Below are positions 62,265 to 64,000 of a DNA stretch of 64,000 bases, piece after piece. Made by a program: the position numbers and the translations under genes. The notes under the pieces are model-generated. The model was not told where the DNA came from, searched no databases, and saw only the letters and a program-made list of their open reading frames with translations. Numbering within the stretch: position 1 is the stretch's first letter; every line of letters starts with the position of its first letter. This DNA comes from CALAED01 sp036555725. Its GTDB lineage: Bacteria > Actinomycetota > Actinomycetes > Streptosporangiales > Streptosporangiaceae. The stretch is from positions 35,360 through 99,359 of the forward strand of contig DATBKU010000084.1 of assembly GCA_036555725.1 (NCBI GenBank), written 5' to 3'.

Positions 62265-64000
62265 GTGGCCAACAACCTAGAGGTCGAGTCCGTCGTACGC
62301 GAGTATCCCCGCTTTCACGAGCGGGTCGATGGTCTGCGCGCGGCGCTGAACGACTCGCACGCAGACCACCACGACGTTCTCGCAGCGACCCTGCTGGAGC
62401 TCGAACATGCCCGCGAAGAGCTGCGGGTCTGCCAAGAGGAGCTCGCCGCGGCCGAGCTCGCCCGGCAGGTCGACCTCGAACGCGAGGATCTCCGCCGCAT
62501 ACTGCGCGAGCTGGCCACACCCGTTCTCGTGCTGGACCAGCGCGGCAAGATCCGATTCGCCAACCGCGCGGCCGTCGCGGCCCTGCCCGTTGCGCCCGGC
62601 GGCCTCTCCGGGCGGCTGTTCGTGACGTTCATCGAGGTCTCCTCCCGGGCCGTCTTCCGAACCCAGTTCGCAGCCGTACGACGGGCGCCGACGACGGCGT
62701 CGTTCGAGGCCCGCCTCATGCGTGCCGGTTCCGTCGTGGCCACCCGCCTCAGCCTGACCGGCCTGGCCGAGGTGGCGGGGTCCGGGTCGCGTTTCGTCGT
62801 TCAGCTGGACACCGTGGAGTCCGGCCCGCCGCCGGTCCTCCGGTCGGTCAGCGCCGAGCCGCTGCCCCGCGCCGACCTGATGGCGGAGATCGCCCGGCTG
62901 CTGATCGGCGATGAGTTCGTCTCCGCTCCCGGCCTGTCGGCGCAGGTCGCCCGGCTGCTGGCGGCCGGCCTTGGCGCCTGGGCGGTCGTCGATCTCGCCC
63001 GCCCGGACGGCCTGTGCCGCGTCGCCGTCCACGGCACCGATGACGACGCGGGGCGGGCCGGCGTGGCGTGGCTGGCGGGCCAGCACGCGCACCGCATGCG
63101 ATTGTCCCGCCAGGTCCAGCGGACCGGTACCGCCGTCCTGCAGCCGCAGCTGGAAGACGAGACGAGTCTCGGCGAGGCCGCGGACGGCGCGCCCATGGCG
63201 ATCAGGCTGCACGCCGGATCGGTGCTGATCGTGCCAATCGACACCGAGGGTGTGCTCACGCTGATCCGCCAGGCGGGCCGTTCGTGGTTCGACGCGCTGG
63301 ACCGTTCCACGGCCGAGGAGATCGGCGCACAGCTGGCGATCGCGCTCCGGTCCGCCCGCCGCCGCGCCCGTACACTGGCCGTCTCCCGCACCCTGCAGCG
63401 CAGCCTGCTCCCGCCGGTGCTGCCGGCCATCCCAGGCATCGAGGTGGCCGCGACGTACGCCGCCGCGCTCGACGGCATGGACGTCGGCGGCGACTTCTTC
63501 GACGTCTTCCAGAGCCGCTCGGGCTGGGGCTTCGTGCTGGGCGACGTGTGCGGCCGCGGCGAGGAGGCGGCCGCGCTCACCGCCCTGGTACGGCATGGCA
63601 CCCGGGTTCTGAGCCACACCTGCGATCGGCCCGAAGACGTGCTTCGGCAGATCAACGAGGCCATGATCGGGGCGGTCGGCGGGGAACGATTCGTCACCGT
63701 CATCGCCGGGCAGCTGGGCTGGGCGGGCGCCTCCGTGCGGGTAAGGCTGGCGAACTCCGGTCATCCCCCCGCCGCGGTGCTGCGCGCCGACGGCTCGGTC
63801 GAGTACGCCCCCGGCGGCGGCCTCCCGCTCGGCGCCTTCCCCACCGTAGATCCGCCGCCCGCCGAGCTGAGTCTCGCCGAGGGCGACACGATGCTGCTCT
63901 ACACCGACGGCGTGACCGAGGCGCGGAGCCCGGCAGGCGACTTCTACACCGACGCCCGGCTCACCGAGGCGTTGCATCGCGCCGCGGGCCTGTCGGCGGC
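62265..64000 (+). CDS. PP2C-type SpoIIE-domain phosphatase with PAS-like sensor (partial, runs off right edge)
   Basis: About 578 residues are visible from a GTG at 62265. They include a coiled-coil N-terminus (HDVLAATLLELEHAREELRVCQEELAAAE), a PAS-like domain (LATPVLVLDQRGKIRFANRAAV), a GAF-like middle region (about 215-370) and a SpoIIE/PP2C domain with metal motifs LDGMDVGGDFFDVF, LGDVCGRGEEAA, LANSGHPPAAVL and LLYTDGVTEAR. It probably dephosphorylates an anti-sigma-factor antagonist; the partners are not in the window. The start has no clear ribosome-binding site. Confidence 0.88.
   Translation, partial: MANNLEVESVVREYPRFHERVDGLRAALNDSHADHHDVLAATLLELEHAREELRVCQEELAAAELARQVDLEREDLRRILRELATPVLVLDQRGKIRFANRAAVAALPVAPGGLSGRLFVTFIEVSSRAVFRTQFAAVRRAPTTASFEARLMRAGSVVATRLSLTGLAEVAGSGSRFVVQLDTVESGPPPVLRSVSAEPLPRADLMAEIARLLIGDEFVSAPGLSAQVARLLAAGLGAWAVVDLARPDGLCRVAVHGTDDDAGRAGVAWLAGQHAHRMRLSRQVQRTGTAVLQPQLEDETSLGEAADGAPMAIRLHAGSVLIVPIDTEGVLTLIRQAGRSWFDALDRSTAEEIGAQLAIALRSARRRARTLAVSRTLQRSLLPPVLPAIPGIEVAATYAAALDGMDVGGDFFDVFQSRSGWGFVLGDVCGRGEEAAALTALVRHGTRVLSHTCDRPEDVLRQINEAMIGAVGGERFVTVIAGQLGWAGASVRVRLANSGHPPAAVLRADGSVEYAPGGGLPLGAFPTVDPPPAELSLAEGDTMLLYTDGVTEARSPAGDFYTDARLTEALHRAAGLSA

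Overview
The window is high-GC DNA from a filamentous actinomycete. Marker genes are a PspA/PspAA/PspAB set, DUF3043 and DUF4191 proteins, mycothiol-type (MDMPI) proteins, an F420-type oxidoreductase, type I glutamine synthetase with a GlnR-like site, and many leaderless promoters. Gene content in the right half resembles the conserved actinomycete block nadA - psp - cobU/cobS - pepA - lpd - sucB - lipB - lipA - glnA. The genus cannot be fixed from sequence alone. I saw no rRNA, tRNA, CRISPR array, IS element or phage.

Left half (1 to about 31,940): a biosynthetic gene cluster for a halogenated pyrrole polyketide (pyoluteorin / pyrrolomycin / marinopyrrole type). Its left border lies outside the window. 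Starter-unit genes are a proline-type adenylating enzyme (30453), an acyl-CoA dehydrogenase of the prolyl-carrier-oxidising kind (29329), a free carrier protein (25950) and a carrier-type flavin halogenase (24614). Two type I PKS proteins (16278 and 13114) carry exactly three extension modules; the only reductive domains, in module 2, have lost their catalytic residues, so an unreduced tri-malonyl chain is expected. Downstream in the same run lie two further halogenase-family flavoenzymes (11462 with a broken WxWxIP motif, 9777 intact), a P450 and an SCP2-like protein. A flavin reductase, an alpha/beta hydrolase, a CocE-type hydrolase and a partial response regulator form a second leftward run. 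A TetR regulator with an ABC exporter (3966-7951) and a cation/proton antiporter (27857) are likely export and self-protection. Ten in-frame TTA codons were found in cluster genes and none was noticed in the housekeeping part, which suggests bldA-type control and marks the cluster edge.

Right half (32,134 to 64,000): core metabolism and stress genes. In order: cysteine desulfurase and TusA-like carrier, PfkB kinase, erpA and nadA (divergent), a leftward envelope-stress operon (pspA, pspAA, two htpX, pspAB, MDMPI), cobU/cobS, an MFS pump, pepA, lpd, sucB, a small HTH regulator with paired palindromic operators and an apparent ATT start followed by an alpha/beta-hydrolase relic, lipB and lipA, glnA, an OsmC protein and a truncated SpoIIE-type phosphatase. 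Many of these genes begin 6-8 nt after a TANNNT hexamer and have no ribosome-binding site, the signature of leaderless transcripts.
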